Positions 49,743 to 61,175 of a stretch of DNA of 64,000 nt are shown here, piece by piece. Under the pieces are notes generated by a model. The model saw only the letters and a program-made list of their open reading frames with translations, had not been told where the DNA came from and searched no databases. Made by a program: the position numbers and the translations under genes. Source of the DNA: Morella rubra (taxonomy: Eukaryota; Streptophyta; Magnoliopsida; Fagales; Myricaceae); contig CM025852.1 in NCBI GenBank assembly GCA_003952965.2, positions 3,453,964-3,517,963 of the forward strand, read 5' to 3'. The stretch's first letter is position 1; every line of letters starts with the position of its first letter.

Positions 49743-51188
49743 ATGGATCCTGACCATGACGACAATTATAGTGGTGATGAACCATATGAGTCAGAGGAAG
49801 ACAATCCATATAACAACGATGAACCATATGAGTCGGAACAGGACGAGCAAGTAGATTCTGTCCCAGGTGATACAGAGAGCAACCGCACAGACAATAATGA
49901 CCAATATGCTTATAGCAGTGATGAATTATATGCTTTGAGATAATTGATGAGGGTCGAAGAAGGAGGGCACAAGCCCAACCCATGCCTCGATGCCCAATTC
50001 CACAGAACACGTCAATTCTTACGGGTGCAATGCACCTTGCTGAGATCCTTAATAACCCTAACGGTGCGGATTGTCAAAACATATTTAGAATGTCTCAATC
50101 CACATTCCAAATTTGGTATACTGCCTTCGCAGATATGGTGGATTAGAGGATCAAAAGGTAAAGTTAGAAGAGTCACTGGGTATATTTTTATTTGTCGTAA
50201 CACACAACGTAAAAATGAGGGTTGTGGGACATTTTTTTCAACACTCTACGGACACCATTCATCGCCACGTGAAACGTGTCTCGAGGGCATTGTTTACGAT
50301 GGCTAAGTTTATCATACGGCCAACTCATATGGAGGGAGTGCACCCATACATACGAGGCAATTATAATTACTACCATGGTTCAAGGTAATTGTCTTTTATC
50401 GTTCAGATTTGGATTACCGACAATCACAATATATTAATTACGAGTGTCGAATTATTTGTAGGATTGTATCGGTGCCATTGATGGCACTTACATTAGTTGT
50501 TGGGTGTCCAAGTCGCTACATGATGTGTACCGATGTCGGAAGGGTTTTTTGGCACAGAATGTGCTGTGTGCGGTTGACTTCTCAGGCAAGTTCACATTTG
50601 TGTATTGTGGATGGGAGGGTACAACGCACGATGCCCGTGTTTTAATGGACGATATTTCAAGGCCGGAAAACGAGTTCCCAATGCCTAAGCCAGGTACGGC
50701 TGATGTATTATTGGAGGTGCATTGGATACTAGTGAGGAGGTTAACTGTAGCTAACCTTACATTGACATTGTAGGTTATTTTTACGTAGTAGATTCGGGCC
50801 TCCCATGCTTGAACGGATTTCTGCCGCCTCACAGGTGGTTAGATATCATTTGAGTCGGTTTCGAGAGTCCGGTGAGGCAAGAGGACCAAAGGAGCTCTTC
50901 AACTATCGACATTCGTCACTTCGCAATATAGTGGAGCGAATGTTTGGTAAATGGAAGGGAAAGTTTGTCATACTTGACAATATGCCACGATATAAGCTAA
51001 CCAGTCAGCGGAATATCATAATGGCATGTGCTGTTATTCACAATTTCCTGATAGAGCAAGGCGATCCAGAGGCCTTTGTTCCTGACTACCAGGAGTTAGT
51101 TACGGAGGACGTTGACGACGCGAGGAGCTATGGTGCGGCTTCGAGTAGTGCATCTCAGACATTTCACAAGATAGTTCTGCCGAAATGA
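49743..51188 (+). pseudogene. PIF/Harbinger DDE transposase, broken
   Basis: Exon-like blocks 49743-50384, 50462-50693 and 50774-51188 have GT-AG borders. An acidic N-terminus (MDPDHDDNYSGDEPYESEED) with a duplicated DEPYESE motif comes first. Next comes a helical region (LRRYGGLEDQKVKLEESLG, THNVKMRVVGHFFQHSTDT) and then the DDE_Tnp_4 nuclease. The first Asp is at 50480-50482 in GAIDGT, the second at 50630-50632 in THDARVL, and the Glu at 50934-50936 in NIVERMFG. All three catalytic residues are present. The reading frame changes near 49936-49942, 50108-50116, 50372-50380 and 50830-50836, each consistent with one missing base. The product would nick and rejoin DNA at TWA targets. As it stands the copy cannot make the whole protein unless some breaks are assembly errors. 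Confidence 0.8.
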
Positions 51189-51543
51189 GTGGAAGACGTG
51201 ATTCAATTACAGAGGCTATGTGGGCGGATAGGACGAACTAGTTAATGTTGTGGGTTTATTTCCATGTTTGTTTTAGGAGGACGATGATTTTCTAATTTCA
51301 GTAAATCTGTTCATGAGAATAGTTTATAAGTATTTTAAATCGCATTGTAGTTATATGATTATGAATCGTCCACGTTGATGACTTTTCTTTTCCACCTCGA
51401 TAATGTCCCTTCAGTAAACTAATTAATACATGGTTGAAGATTCATTTGTTGATTGTAGACCCATCACATATTTCAGAAATCATGATGTTTTCTCAGTTTG
51501 TGTGTACATGTTGTTCATTGTTGGCAGTTTGTTTATTCCACAG

Positions 51544-51939
51544 ATGACATACAGAGCGCCATACTGCAGTTGCGGAGCGGGGCGCATGCGTTTATACATG
51601 GCTCGCACAGACAAAAATTATGGCCGGAGGTTTTATCGATGTCCACTTCATGAGGTTTGTATCCCTAATGGACTAAGCACACTTTTGGCCCTACTGATTC
51701 ACCTTTGAAAATAATTAATGGATTTCTTCTTGCAGGACCACCCAGGGAGTTTTTTGTGGGTCGAAAATGATGATGGGGGACCTCGCCATCACCAGGTTCG
51801 CGCACAACATAGGGGTTCTATGCGCACAGTGGGAGACCACAATATATGGTTATTGTGCTTTGGATTCTGCGGCTGTGTTTGGGTGTTGTTATTTGTGATG
51901 CTGGTTGTCATATTTGTTATCTTAATTACTGTCCAGTAG
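51544..51939 (+). CDS. GRF zinc-finger protein with C-terminal membrane segment, 104 aa
   Basis: Two exons, 51544-51654 and 51736-51939, join in phase 0 at a GT-AG intron and give 104 residues with no break. Residues 7-46 form a GRF-type zinc finger: CSCG at 8-11, GRRFYRCP at 27-34 and FLWVEND at 43-49. The usual fourth ligand, a Cys before the F-x-W motif, is absent; His36 and His39 lie near that position. Residues 74-102 are strongly hydrophobic, ending four bases short of the stop region, as in a tail-anchored protein. GRF fingers bind single-stranded nucleic acid in other proteins; the role here is unknown. It lies 355 bases after the transposase in the same orientation and inside the element ends. 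It could be a captured host gene or a standard accessory gene of this lineage. Confidence 0.75.
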
Positions 51940-52149
51940 AGCATCAGCGTGTGAATTGGTAATAGTTTGTGATGGCAGAAGTTGTTTTGTTCACCTGCTG
52001 AGGACGCTGCGTTTTTTTGCGAGACATTAGCACTTGGTGTCAATGTTTGTAACTAGCAATATTTCAGATGACGATCCAAATTTAGGATTAAAAACGTTGT
52101 TTAACTGATTTCTCATATATATTTTTTGGTACGCCTCATTGGCTTTCAT

Positions 52150-52590
52150 ATATTTGTATCAAAACGAAAATAGAAAACAAAAGGGATTTTGTTAAATTAT
52201 ATCCGTACTATAAATAAATATCAACATTTGTATCACAATAAAAATAAAAAATAAAAAACGATTTCCAAAATTATAATAAATATTATAAATAAATATCAAC
52301 ATTTGTATCACAATAAAAAAAGAAAATAATAAAAGAGATTTTCGGAATTATAATAAATAATATAAATAAATATCAACATTTGTATCACAATAAAAAAAAT
52401 AGAAAATAATAAAAGAGATTTTCGAAATTATAATAAATATTATAAACAAATATCAACATTTTGTATCACAATAAAAAAAAAACTGAAATTAAAAACATCA
52501 ATATAATATTATTTTCGGAATAAAAAAATATCACGTAAAAGGAATTTTCGGAATTATAATAATATTATAAATAAACGTCAATATAAATAT
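52150..52590. repeat. Minisatellite of about 75-80 bp units near the right end of the Harbinger element
   Basis: Four clear copies and one diverged copy contain CAACATTTGTATCACAATAA, a GATTTTCGGAATTATAATAA-like stretch and TATAAATAAATAT. The array lies between the GRF gene and the right terminal repeat. Confidence 0.85.
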
Positions 52591-52768
52591 TATTTTATAT
52601 TTCCTCTTCTACACACATCCCAATAAAGGAAAACTACAAATAACAACCTTAAAAAACATCACTTCTTTTCTCTCACTTATTAAATAAAAATCAATAACTT
52701 TTACACAAACACCAATACAACTCTAACATCACCTAAAAATTCTCAAAATTCTTCAAATCCTACAAATC

Positions 52769-52792
52769 TCATCAAAACGAACAAACAGGCCC
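52769..52792. repeat. Right terminal inverted repeat of the Harbinger element (imperfect)
   Basis: Reverse complemented it starts GGGCCTGTTTGTTCGTTTTG, a form common at the ends of plant Tourist and Harbinger elements. TAA follows on the plus strand. Confidence 0.6.
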
Positions 52793-52795
52793 TAA

Positions 52796-54053
52796 GATTA
52801 GCAGATCACGAATGTTTCGTATATTTCTAACCAGGACACCTAACATTGCAGAGCCCATCGTTTATCTCTGAAACTGCGGAAGATTGAGACCGTAGTTTTG
52901 CAACTATTTTAAGCTCCAAACACTCCTATAAAACAAGCAACAAAAATGTAACTGCAGCCTCATATTTGCCCAAATGTTGACTAGTCAGATGCTTAGCATG
53001 TATCAAAAATAATGTTCACAAAATGAGACATAAATTACAAGGAATCTGCAATCGTTCAAAAATTTGGCCATGGGTAAAGACACCTAAAAGCATTCTTTGG
53101 GAGTACAATTTTCAGTAATTGCTTGTCATTGGAAACCATACATCAAATAGAAGAACAGAGATGAAGCTCACTTTGATAAAAAGTCACAAGACCATTTGGA
53201 TTATGAACCAAGACATAATAGAAAAGGTAGACGAGGATTGATACTATAATGTGTCCACAGTTGTCGTCCGCCCAATGCAAAGCCTCATTACGCAAAATAC
53301 CTTTCAGATTGCACCGTCACTCCCATGGTGACTTTCTCAATGTTTTTATCGTTTGCCTCGAATAGTTCCATTATGCAGATGATATACGCAATGTGAGAGG
53401 TACAACCTTTCTTTAGATGCTGTGAGGGAGAGAACTTGGAGATGGAATAGTGGACACAAGAAGCCATGGCTATCCAATCATACTTTTGATGATGACAAAG
53501 AGTGACCTAACAATATTACAGCCAGTTCACCCATCTGTCAATGAACAACTGCTGACTCGTGTACTGGAAAATAGAACAAGACAATTGATAGTCGATTTCC
53601 ATTCATAATTGTCCTTTCCTTTCCTTTGAGAGAATCTATCCTCCAATTTAATAAAAATAATATTCTGTATAAGATGAAAATTATTCGACAAATGGAACAC
53701 CAATCCAGAAAAAAACAGTACGGGAGAAGAAAAGACTCGATTTAAATCCTTATTAAACAGAGGAGCCCTTTACTCAGTTTACTACTTAACAAGATACGGG
53801 TGTTGCACCAAGAAATCTTTATCTAGTTCCACACTAAACCTTGCTGCTTCCAGTCGACTACATCAAATTCGCCTGAGAATGCTAATTCCTTGATCAAAAA
53901 CTGCCTCTCGCAGCTTAGAAAGGAAGAAGACAGCAAAATTATGACCAGTAATGAAGGTTTTGATGAACACAGAGGGATCACATAAAGGAACAAGGAGAGA
54001 ACAGACCCATTAGACAACCAACCTTTCCCTGGATGGCAGTAGTATTTGACTTC
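52796..54053. other. Intergenic space between the transposon and the BTB gene
   Basis: About 1.26 kb with no supported gene. The part right of about 53750 is probably the 3' untranslated region of the BTB gene. An open frame at 53823-54017 lies in it and has no domain. No repeat was noticed. Confidence 0.5.
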
Positions 54054-56563
54054 TCAGTTCTCAACAGTTGCAGCAATTATTCGTAACGGTCGTTGCCTTT
54101 CCTGCTCCCCATTTCGTCTCCAAAAAGCCCTCCTCCACCAAACTTCAAAACCTTTTTGTATGTTCGGATAATCTTCACCCGAGTTCAAGAAACGATCAAA
54201 CCAAGAAAGCAAAATATCCTGCTGCCAAGCTAGAGGCAGAGTGAGAATTGTGTTACTAAGACCCTCTTCAATTAAGTGACGATCAAGGCCTTTTGATGCC
54301 CTTCTCATCCACCCGAAATCATTGTAAAATGGCTCTAGCCATGTTTTTAATAGCATATACCTTGCATCTTTAGAAGCCAACAGCTGCCCCTTTCCAATCC
54401 CAACAAATAGCCGTGCAGTAACTCCACTAACCTCAAACCTATGAACTGCAGGCACTTTAGAATGTGCATCTGACAATTCAAATTGAGATGCCCAAGTTTT
54501 CAAAAAATCCTCAGCAATCTGCCTATCAATCAGAATATCCAAAATCCATTGCAAATTATCTGCTTGCCGGGCAATCTGACCCACATCTTGTAAGTCCGAC
54601 CCCGCTGCCTGCAAAATATGGTGGCGAAGCAACTGCAAACATCCATCACAAGCCGAGTACAAGGACTCTTTCCTAAGGTCATTCTGGGATGAATTCTCAC
54701 GGAGCATCTTGGAAACCAATCCCTTCATTTCTCGCCTTGCCTTCTCATCTTTACCTTCAAGAACTACATGTACGAGTTTAAGCAGAACTTCTTCATTATC
54801 ATTACCATTCTCAGTTCCATTAGCAACCTCACCAGAAACTCTTCTCAAAACTTCTCCAGCTCCAACGCTGTCAAGGCGTAGCTCTGACAATAACGAAGCC
54901 ACCTTCTCTTCTTCATCCTCTGCCCACGGGGCCGCTTCTAAGTACTCCAAGCAAGACAAGACTCCAGCATCAAACCCAATTGCAGCCGAGACCTGGACAA
55001 TAACGCAAAGAGCTTAGGTCCCAGCGAAATAGCTTGTTGCTTTGAAGAGGATGACTGGAAGAAATCGAAATCCTATACCATTCACTATCCTTCAGTTATA
55101 AGTAATAACTTCTTGTGACTTCTATAGAAGGGAGGCCTAATTGGTTATCTCGCCAGTCATATTAGATAACATTTTGCAAATGGTTAACTGATGACTCTAT
55201 GTCAATTCTAGTTTATGCCATCTTGGAATGCTTGCATTTTGAGGAGCTAAAGACATCCAAATTTAGGACAACTGTATTGGATGGAAATAACTCTCATCTG
55301 CGTTGTCTTTACTTTTGGATTGATTGGCTTAGCCTTTTTATTTCCTTTTGTAAAAAGGATTTCAAATGGTTATAGTCTAAAGAGCTTCTCAGTTTTTGTG
55401 ATACGCGAGTAAAACCTACACACTCACAGGGATGCAACCTCTAATGGCTTATGGAGAGAGGTGACTCCATTTGATTAGAAGACCTCGACACCCAAGCAGC
55501 AATTCCTAAAACCCATAAATAAATTTCTTGTTTCTCCTTAAAAACCTTAAAGTAGAAAAGGAAATAGTACCTTCAAGATGCCAAGAACTCTGGAAACATC
55601 CTCTTTCATTAGTCTCTTCCTCAAATCCTTACAGTACATCAACTTCAAGGTCTCGATGTAAATCTCGACGTCGTCGCAGTCTGCAATCTCCACGACATAC
55701 GGAGACCCTCCTATTCTTTGCGGCTTCGCCCAGCGCTCAGACAACTTGACCGAAAAGAACCTACTGTGCGCGACCAGAATCTGACGGTGGAGGTTCACGG
55801 AAACAGTGACTCCGTCCTTGGAGCTCAAGGTGAGCTTTATGTCACTCGAGGTCGAGTCGTTGAATTGATTTCCGGGGCTGCGGGTCACTAACATCGCGGA
55901 GATTCTCTGCATTGTTAGGGCTTGCTTGTCCTGGGGTGAGATTTGGGGAATGTGGGATTTGAGAACTGGTACGGCGGCGATTTGGGGAGGGATATGGGTC
56001 CTGGAGTGGTGGCTATCGGGCTCGCTAGCCATCATTTCAAATAGGGTCGGGCTGGATCGAGTCACTTTGTCGGGTGGAGGAGGCGGTGACATTGGGTTCA
56101 GAAGCCCGGCGGTGAGGGCGGAGTTGAATTTGTTGAAGCTGGAAGGGAACGAATCGTGGCCGTTCATTGCCGTGGGTGTAAAGTCCATCACTGGTGATAG
56201 ACTGCCCGGAGAGAATCGGATCCTGAAGGTTGACGACGAATCGGACAGCGAAGATGAGGAGAAAGGGGAGGTGTTATTCGGTTCCGTGTTCGTGTTCGAC
56301 TTAGTTGCACGGCGTGTAAGTTGAGGCGGAGGCGGAGGAGACGGTGGAGGTGGAGGGGTTGGAATGGGCTTTGAAGCGGGGCAGCACCAGGGGTGATGGT
56401 CGGGCGAGACAATGGTTGGAGGGTCAAGCTTCCGTATCTGTTGTCCGGGAGAGTCAGTGAGGGCGGAGGCGGAGATGGTGGTCTCTCGGTACTTGCGGCG
56501 TTTGGGCTTGGTGGGTTGGGTTTGTCCCTTGAGGTGGTGAGTACTAGTGGTTGTTGCTGCCAT
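54054..56563 (-). CDS. BTB/POZ domain protein, At1g63850-like, 643 aa
   Basis: Two exons, 55571-56563 and 54054-54992, join in phase 0 and give 643 residues. The first 200 residues are low-complexity, with a basic [13 protein letters not shown] stretch near residue 20, proline runs and serine-rich parts. The BTB/POZ fold covers about residues 241-345 ([53 protein letters not shown]). A long helical C-terminal region follows, with [20 protein letters not shown] and [17 protein letters not shown], as in the plant BTB group around At1g63850. Such proteins are often CUL3 ubiquitin-ligase adaptors, but this is not shown for this group. ATG 56563 is the first Met in the frame and is followed by Ala. 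The opposite-strand frame at 55926-56324 is a shadow. Regulation cannot be read from the sequence. Confidence 0.88.
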
Positions 56564-57698
56564 CAAATGTAGCCGTTATTTGTGCGAGTTTATTGTCTTG
56601 TAGTTGATGGCATCGGCATCAGAGACCGGCACAGAGGGATAGAATTAAAAATGGCGATGGAAACGAGACAGTGTTCGAGTAAAAGACACGAGAAACAGCA
56701 AATAGACTCGTATAGAGACTGAGGAAGCATTTAATGCGAGCGAAAGAGGGTGGGAGATTAGTCCTAAATATCCCTTCTTTGTCAGTCACAAGATGAGGTG
56801 TGACGGTGTGGGGGCGGTGTGGGCGTCGAATGTCCCTACTGTCCTGTTGGCTTTTGTTTTTTTGGCGATTTGGCTGGGTGAGGCTCTGCAGTTGTCTTAT
56901 AGAAAGGGGCGACAGAAGGAGAAATTGAGAGCGACAGAGAGCAAAGTGACCCACGGGGAGAGACAGAGACCCACAAGTTTACTGTTTGAAGTGTGGGATA
57001 AATACAAAATTTGTTAGGGTAAAAATAAAAAAAAAAACTATTAAAATTTAAAATTTATCGCTTAGACAGAGCCATATGATAATGTCTTTTATGCTGTCTT
57101 TTAAGCCGGTTCGTTATAATAATGTCTTATTATGCGGGTTGCTTCGATCGGTGGGAACTTGGATTATGCTGTGCAAGATGTCTGTATTCATTTTTTGATC
57201 GTATCTTAATTCTTAGGCCTCTGCAGCTTTGCTTACGAGGCACTCCTGGTTGATATCCTTCCCATCATCCAGGTCAGGTCCTATTCTCGATTAAGACATG
57301 CTTTGTTCCCGTCTTTGACACAGTCATAGGAACCGCAGGACAGTGCAGGGCAGCGATTGGACTTGTTCGATTGTCTGCTATAAACTGTAATTATTCCTTA
57401 GCTAGCACTAAGAATTGATTGAGCTGGTTGTGTACCTTTTGAGAAGAGGGCTGAGAGAGACCAACCCTCGATCCAACTCAACATTACCTATGATATCACT
57501 AGTTAAAAAGACGTGGGTGAACCAGTCCATACGCAACATTCCATTCTCTGCACATGGGTACTGCATATAAGTGCAAAGTTAGTGAACCTAATGTCACGCC
57601 ATATGCCTATTTTCATTGCCGGATGTAAGCTCCCAATTCTTGCAGGCAAGTTCGATGGAAAATTAGTGGGTGGAGGACAGGATCTCTCACAATTCTAT

Positions 57699-57786
57699 GG
57701 GGGTGTTTGTTTGCCAAAATTTCGGGAAATATTCTCGAAATTTTAAGAATCTTTACTTTATTGAAATTTATTGAAATTTGTGAAAG

Positions 57787-57820
<34 letters not shown>

Positions 57821-57893
57821 TTAAAAATTTTAGAATGTGTTTATTTTACTAACAATTTTTATGCCCTAAAATATTGGAGGAAACAAACTGTAA
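57699..57893. mobile_element. MITE-like element (copy 2, related to 6064-6245)
   Basis: The left end reads GGTGTTTGTTTGCCAAAATT, and the right end, reverse complemented, contains AGTTTGTTTCCTCCAATATT. The left end aligns with the copy at 6064-6245 over about 50 bases, including AAATTTTAAGAAT. A TA microsatellite at 57787-57814 sits inside. Confidence 0.5.
57787..57814. repeat. (AT)n microsatellite
   Basis: About 14 AT units inside the MITE-like element. Confidence 0.95.
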
Positions 57894-59577
57894 CTATATG
57901 ATTGGTAAGTTGGAGGTGGAGGACAGGATCTCTCCCCGTTGTTGCCTTTGCTTCAAGCCGGTGAGTAAACGTTGACTCCCCTGTTATGTTCAGGTCCATT
58001 AATCCCTGCTTCAGGCAAAGATTGCCCCTTGGTTAGAGTGAAAGTTAAGGAGTACACTCAAATCACCTGGCACATCAGTTTGTTAAACTTTAATGAGCAC
58101 TAAAGGAGGAGGACAAAGTGGGTTTTGGATTATATATACTTTTTTCACAACAGTCTGTGATGTCTTCCTTCTCTCACATTGGCGTTTTTGGGTATCTTAT
58201 GCTCTTTCTCTCTCTCTCTCTTAATTATTTTCTTCCGGGGTAAAAGTTGAGAGCCGAATCTCTCAAGGATTTTAGTTCATGAGACGGTCCACATGTTGCT
58301 TGTCAATGGGGGATCCTATCAGCCAAATGGTTTATCTTATTCTATGCCATATAATTTACATATGCTAAAAAACAATGCTATATGATTATATATTTCTTGA
58401 CACATAGCCAATATGTTTATTAGTGCCCTTCAATCTCATGCCCCAATAAACAAAAACGGTGGCCTGCTACATTGATGTCTCCAGGCCGTCTTCAGAAATT
58501 ATGTTCTCCCTGACCATGCAAGAAGTTTTGCTCTGAAGACCTTATACAAATACTATTAAAAGGTTGAAAGCTACCTGTATTTTGAAGCAGCTGCCTATTT
58601 TCTCTTTATAACTCGTCGATAACATCCTCTGAATGAAAATGAATCCCTGGGCAGTCTTGGAATATATCAAACAGGGGAAGCTAGACAGGAGAAAAAAGAG
58701 AGGGTAAAATGGGTCAGGCTTGGGCCTTGTTGACTCATGGTCGAAACATTATTATGCTAGTGACTACTGAGTAGTAGGATTTTGTCTTGCCTTGGAAGTG
58801 GAGAAGCGTAGATTTATCCTTTTTCATCTTTTACCTCAACTTTACAACTCACTTGCCACCACCAGACGCCAATGATGCCACATTGCCCTTTGGACATATG
58901 CAACCCTCGAAAGATTATAAACACAGAACTTCTTGAATTTGTCCACTCGAAACCCATTGTGTCTATGAGCTGCCCACCGAAATTAACATTTCTCCTTCCC
59001 TTAAAACCTTCCATTCTCTGAGATCTCCTGCAATTTAACTCTTTTTCCTATTCAAAGATCTTAGACCTTTTCTTCGGACAGTAAAAAGACTTCGTTAGTT
59101 GAGTTGATGGATCGTCACTTTAGACCAGGTGCTCGTTATGAGAGGCAATGGGTTATGTAGTTAATCTTCCGGGCCTATGGAGTGGCTTATGCTTAGGCAC
59201 AATTCATTTGGTACCCGTTCAAGGAAATTCTACAGATGCCAGTGCCACGGTCTGGGACTCCATGATTGGGTCAGGCTAGATAGCTCAAGTCACTCATTAT
59301 CATCCTTTGCATCTTCGGTTAGTACAGGGCTCTGTAATTGGGCCAATGTTCCAAACATGACCCATCAACATGTGGCCTAAAAGGACCAGATGTGTAAGAC
59401 AGCGACGTTAGTTGGCAATGCCGAAACAAAAAGACCCAGCTACTATGACCATTCATAGTTCTAAATGGAACTTTTTTTCGTCAAAAGGATCCCATCTATG
59501 CCATCAAAAAGCACTCCAGAAATGATATCCCAATGACTCACCAGTGACCAGTCATATATAATAATACTCTGTTTTTT

Positions 59578-59578
<1 letters not shown>

Positions 59579-59609
<31 letters not shown>
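59579..59609. repeat. Compound (GT)n-(GA)n microsatellite
   Basis: Eight GT units run into seven GA units. Confidence 0.95.
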
Positions 59610-59962
59610 TAGGAGTTGATGATGGAGAAGTGTGACATAATTCTTATCAAGAGCTAGACTCCAGTTATAATCACTTTTGGTTAGGTAGAAGAACACCAGA
59701 CATCCCCACATGCCAAGATGACCCACCATTCTGACTCATGTCTCTGCTAATATCGTTATCTTTCCATCAGCCTTCACAACATGGAGTCTGGAAATCTCCC
59801 ATTCACTTGGCTTTACTCAAGCAGGGTCCCTTTCCATCCAACTACAGTGTCCAAGAAATCTACTTTTTAGACTCTATACTAAGCCCAAAAGATAAGCAAC
59901 AAGCTTTTATGACCAATATATTGTAGTTCAATCAAACAGAACTAATGTCGGGTAAAATATGC

Positions 59963-59980
59963 CTCTCTCTCTCTCTCTCT
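59963..59980. repeat. (CT)n microsatellite
   Basis: Nine uninterrupted CT units. Confidence 0.9.
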
Positions 59981-60557
59981 GAATCAGTATGCTGTTTATT
60001 TTACTCCATGCTCGCAATTGAAGCACTATTCTTGAAAAATCAAGAAAAACAACCTAATATCATCATTAGAATAGTTTTGGTATATTGTTAGGATCATATG
60101 AAGAACATTAATGTTGATTTCATAATTGTAAGTACTGAAGTCAGCTCCTCATCTAGTGAGATTTCGACACACACCTTGTTCAATAAGGATAGGACTTAGC
60201 TACGTTAGAAGTTGGCCTCTCAGACAATTAACCTTTTGGTGTTTCTCCTTTTTTTCCTCTTCAATTTGAAAAGAGAAAACCAAGATAGGTGCTCAAGATG
60301 GTCTGAGGTTGCAGTCTAGAATAGAGATATGAAGCGATAAGCTCGATATAGTCGTGGTTGCGAGTTTGAGTTGGCCAATGTTGCAAGTTTGTGCGCCTTT
60401 AGAATTTGCACTAGGAGAGGGACCTTTAACTGTAGTCCATAAAGAGAATTTGGTACATGATTTGTGTCCACTATATTAGAAGCAATCCCCCTTTCAAGAA
60501 GGGTGAAGGCCTTTTCGATGGGATAAATGACCCCCCTGTGCATCACCTTTACAGTGG

Positions 60558-61175
60558 CTAAAAGAGTAGAATGCACGTGGGATCTGATGCGTCTGGTGTT
60601 CCGGCTGTCCTCTATTAGATTAATCCAGATCGTATATTTGTAATAATCTCAAATTTCTCAATTACTGATGGACGCTAATTTTATTAGAAGAAGAGTTCTT
60701 CAGTTTTTACGGCTGGAATTTGAGCGATCCTATGTCTCATGCTCTTTAGGGTTTCCCAAGGCCTATAAATATAACTGAGGGGTTTCAGAACCTATTAGAG
60801 AAATCCCTAACATGAGAGAGTGACATAAATCCCGGCAAGACATTTGTGTTGTATGAACGCTGGAGCTTTGGATTGGATTGAAGCGGGTTCTTGTGGATTC
60901 CCGGGTAAGTAATGAATGTTGCGATTATACCTTAGGTCTTTGGACTCGGGTTGGGTTGGTGGGTCTGTGGACCCAGTTGGGTATGGCCTTTATGACCTAT
61001 AGTGCTGGGCCCCTTATGGTCCTTAGGTTGTTTCTGGCCCTTCGGGCCTTTGAAAATGATGTAGTGAGTCTTTATGCCCCATATGAAGTTTCCGGCTTCA
61101 ACACTTGTATATCTCTCTCATGTGAAATGAAATCCACCTTTGCTTAGAAAAAAAAAAAACTAACAGAGTAGAATG
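60558..61175 (+). mobile_element. Retroposed 586 bp insert with poly(A) tail and 16 bp target duplication
   Basis: CTAAAAGAGTAGAATG (60558-60573) and CTAACAGAGTAGAATG (61160-61175) differ at one position and bracket 60574-61159, which ends in twelve A. This is the signature of LINE-machinery insertion of an RNA copy. The insert does not start like a tRNA-derived SINE and carries no reverse transcriptase. An 89-codon frame at 60878-61147 and a GGCCCTTCGGGCC hairpin lie inside. The source RNA is not recognised; a truncated LINE end, a SINE-like family or a copy of a host transcript are all possible. Confidence 0.65.

Larger units (their letters stand above)
46174..52792 (+). mobile_element. PIF/Harbinger DNA transposon, 6.6 kb, three genes
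   Basis: TAA flanks the proposed element on both sides (46171-46173 and 52793-52795). The left end begins GGGCTCATTCGTTTAGCTGA and the right end, reverse complemented, begins GGGCCTGTTTGTTCGTTTTG. They share GGGC and a TTCGTTT core, so the terminal repeats are imperfect. Inside, all on the plus strand, are a Myb/SANT-like gene, a DDE transposase and a GRF zinc-finger gene. A Myb-like protein plus a DDE nuclease is the standard coding pair of this superfamily; the GRF gene is extra. The transposase has about four frame breaks, so the copy is unlikely to move by itself. The exact left border is less secure than the right because a MITE abuts it. Confidence 0.75.
57669..57934. repeat. 20 bp perfect direct repeats flanking a MITE
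   Basis: GGTGGAGGACAGGATCTCTC occurs at 57669-57688 and again, identical, at 57915-57934, with the MITE-like element between. The spacing is 246 bases. Confidence 0.85.
56564..60557. other. Intergenic region right of the BTB gene
   Basis: The first few hundred bases are the BTB promoter and leader. The rest has no supported gene, only short frames without domains. It holds a MITE-like copy with flanking direct repeats (57669-57934) and microsatellites at 57787-57814, 58207-58220, 59579-59609 and 59963-59980. Confidence 0.5.

Noticed and set aside
55926-56324. 132-codon plus-strand frame opposite the BTB gene
   Set aside because: It is the antisense shadow of a proline/serine-rich coding exon.
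60574-61159. Solo LTR interpretation of the insert, based on a CTATAAATAT string
   Set aside because: A poly(A) tail and a 16 bp target duplication do not fit LTR integration, which leaves about 5 bp and no tail.
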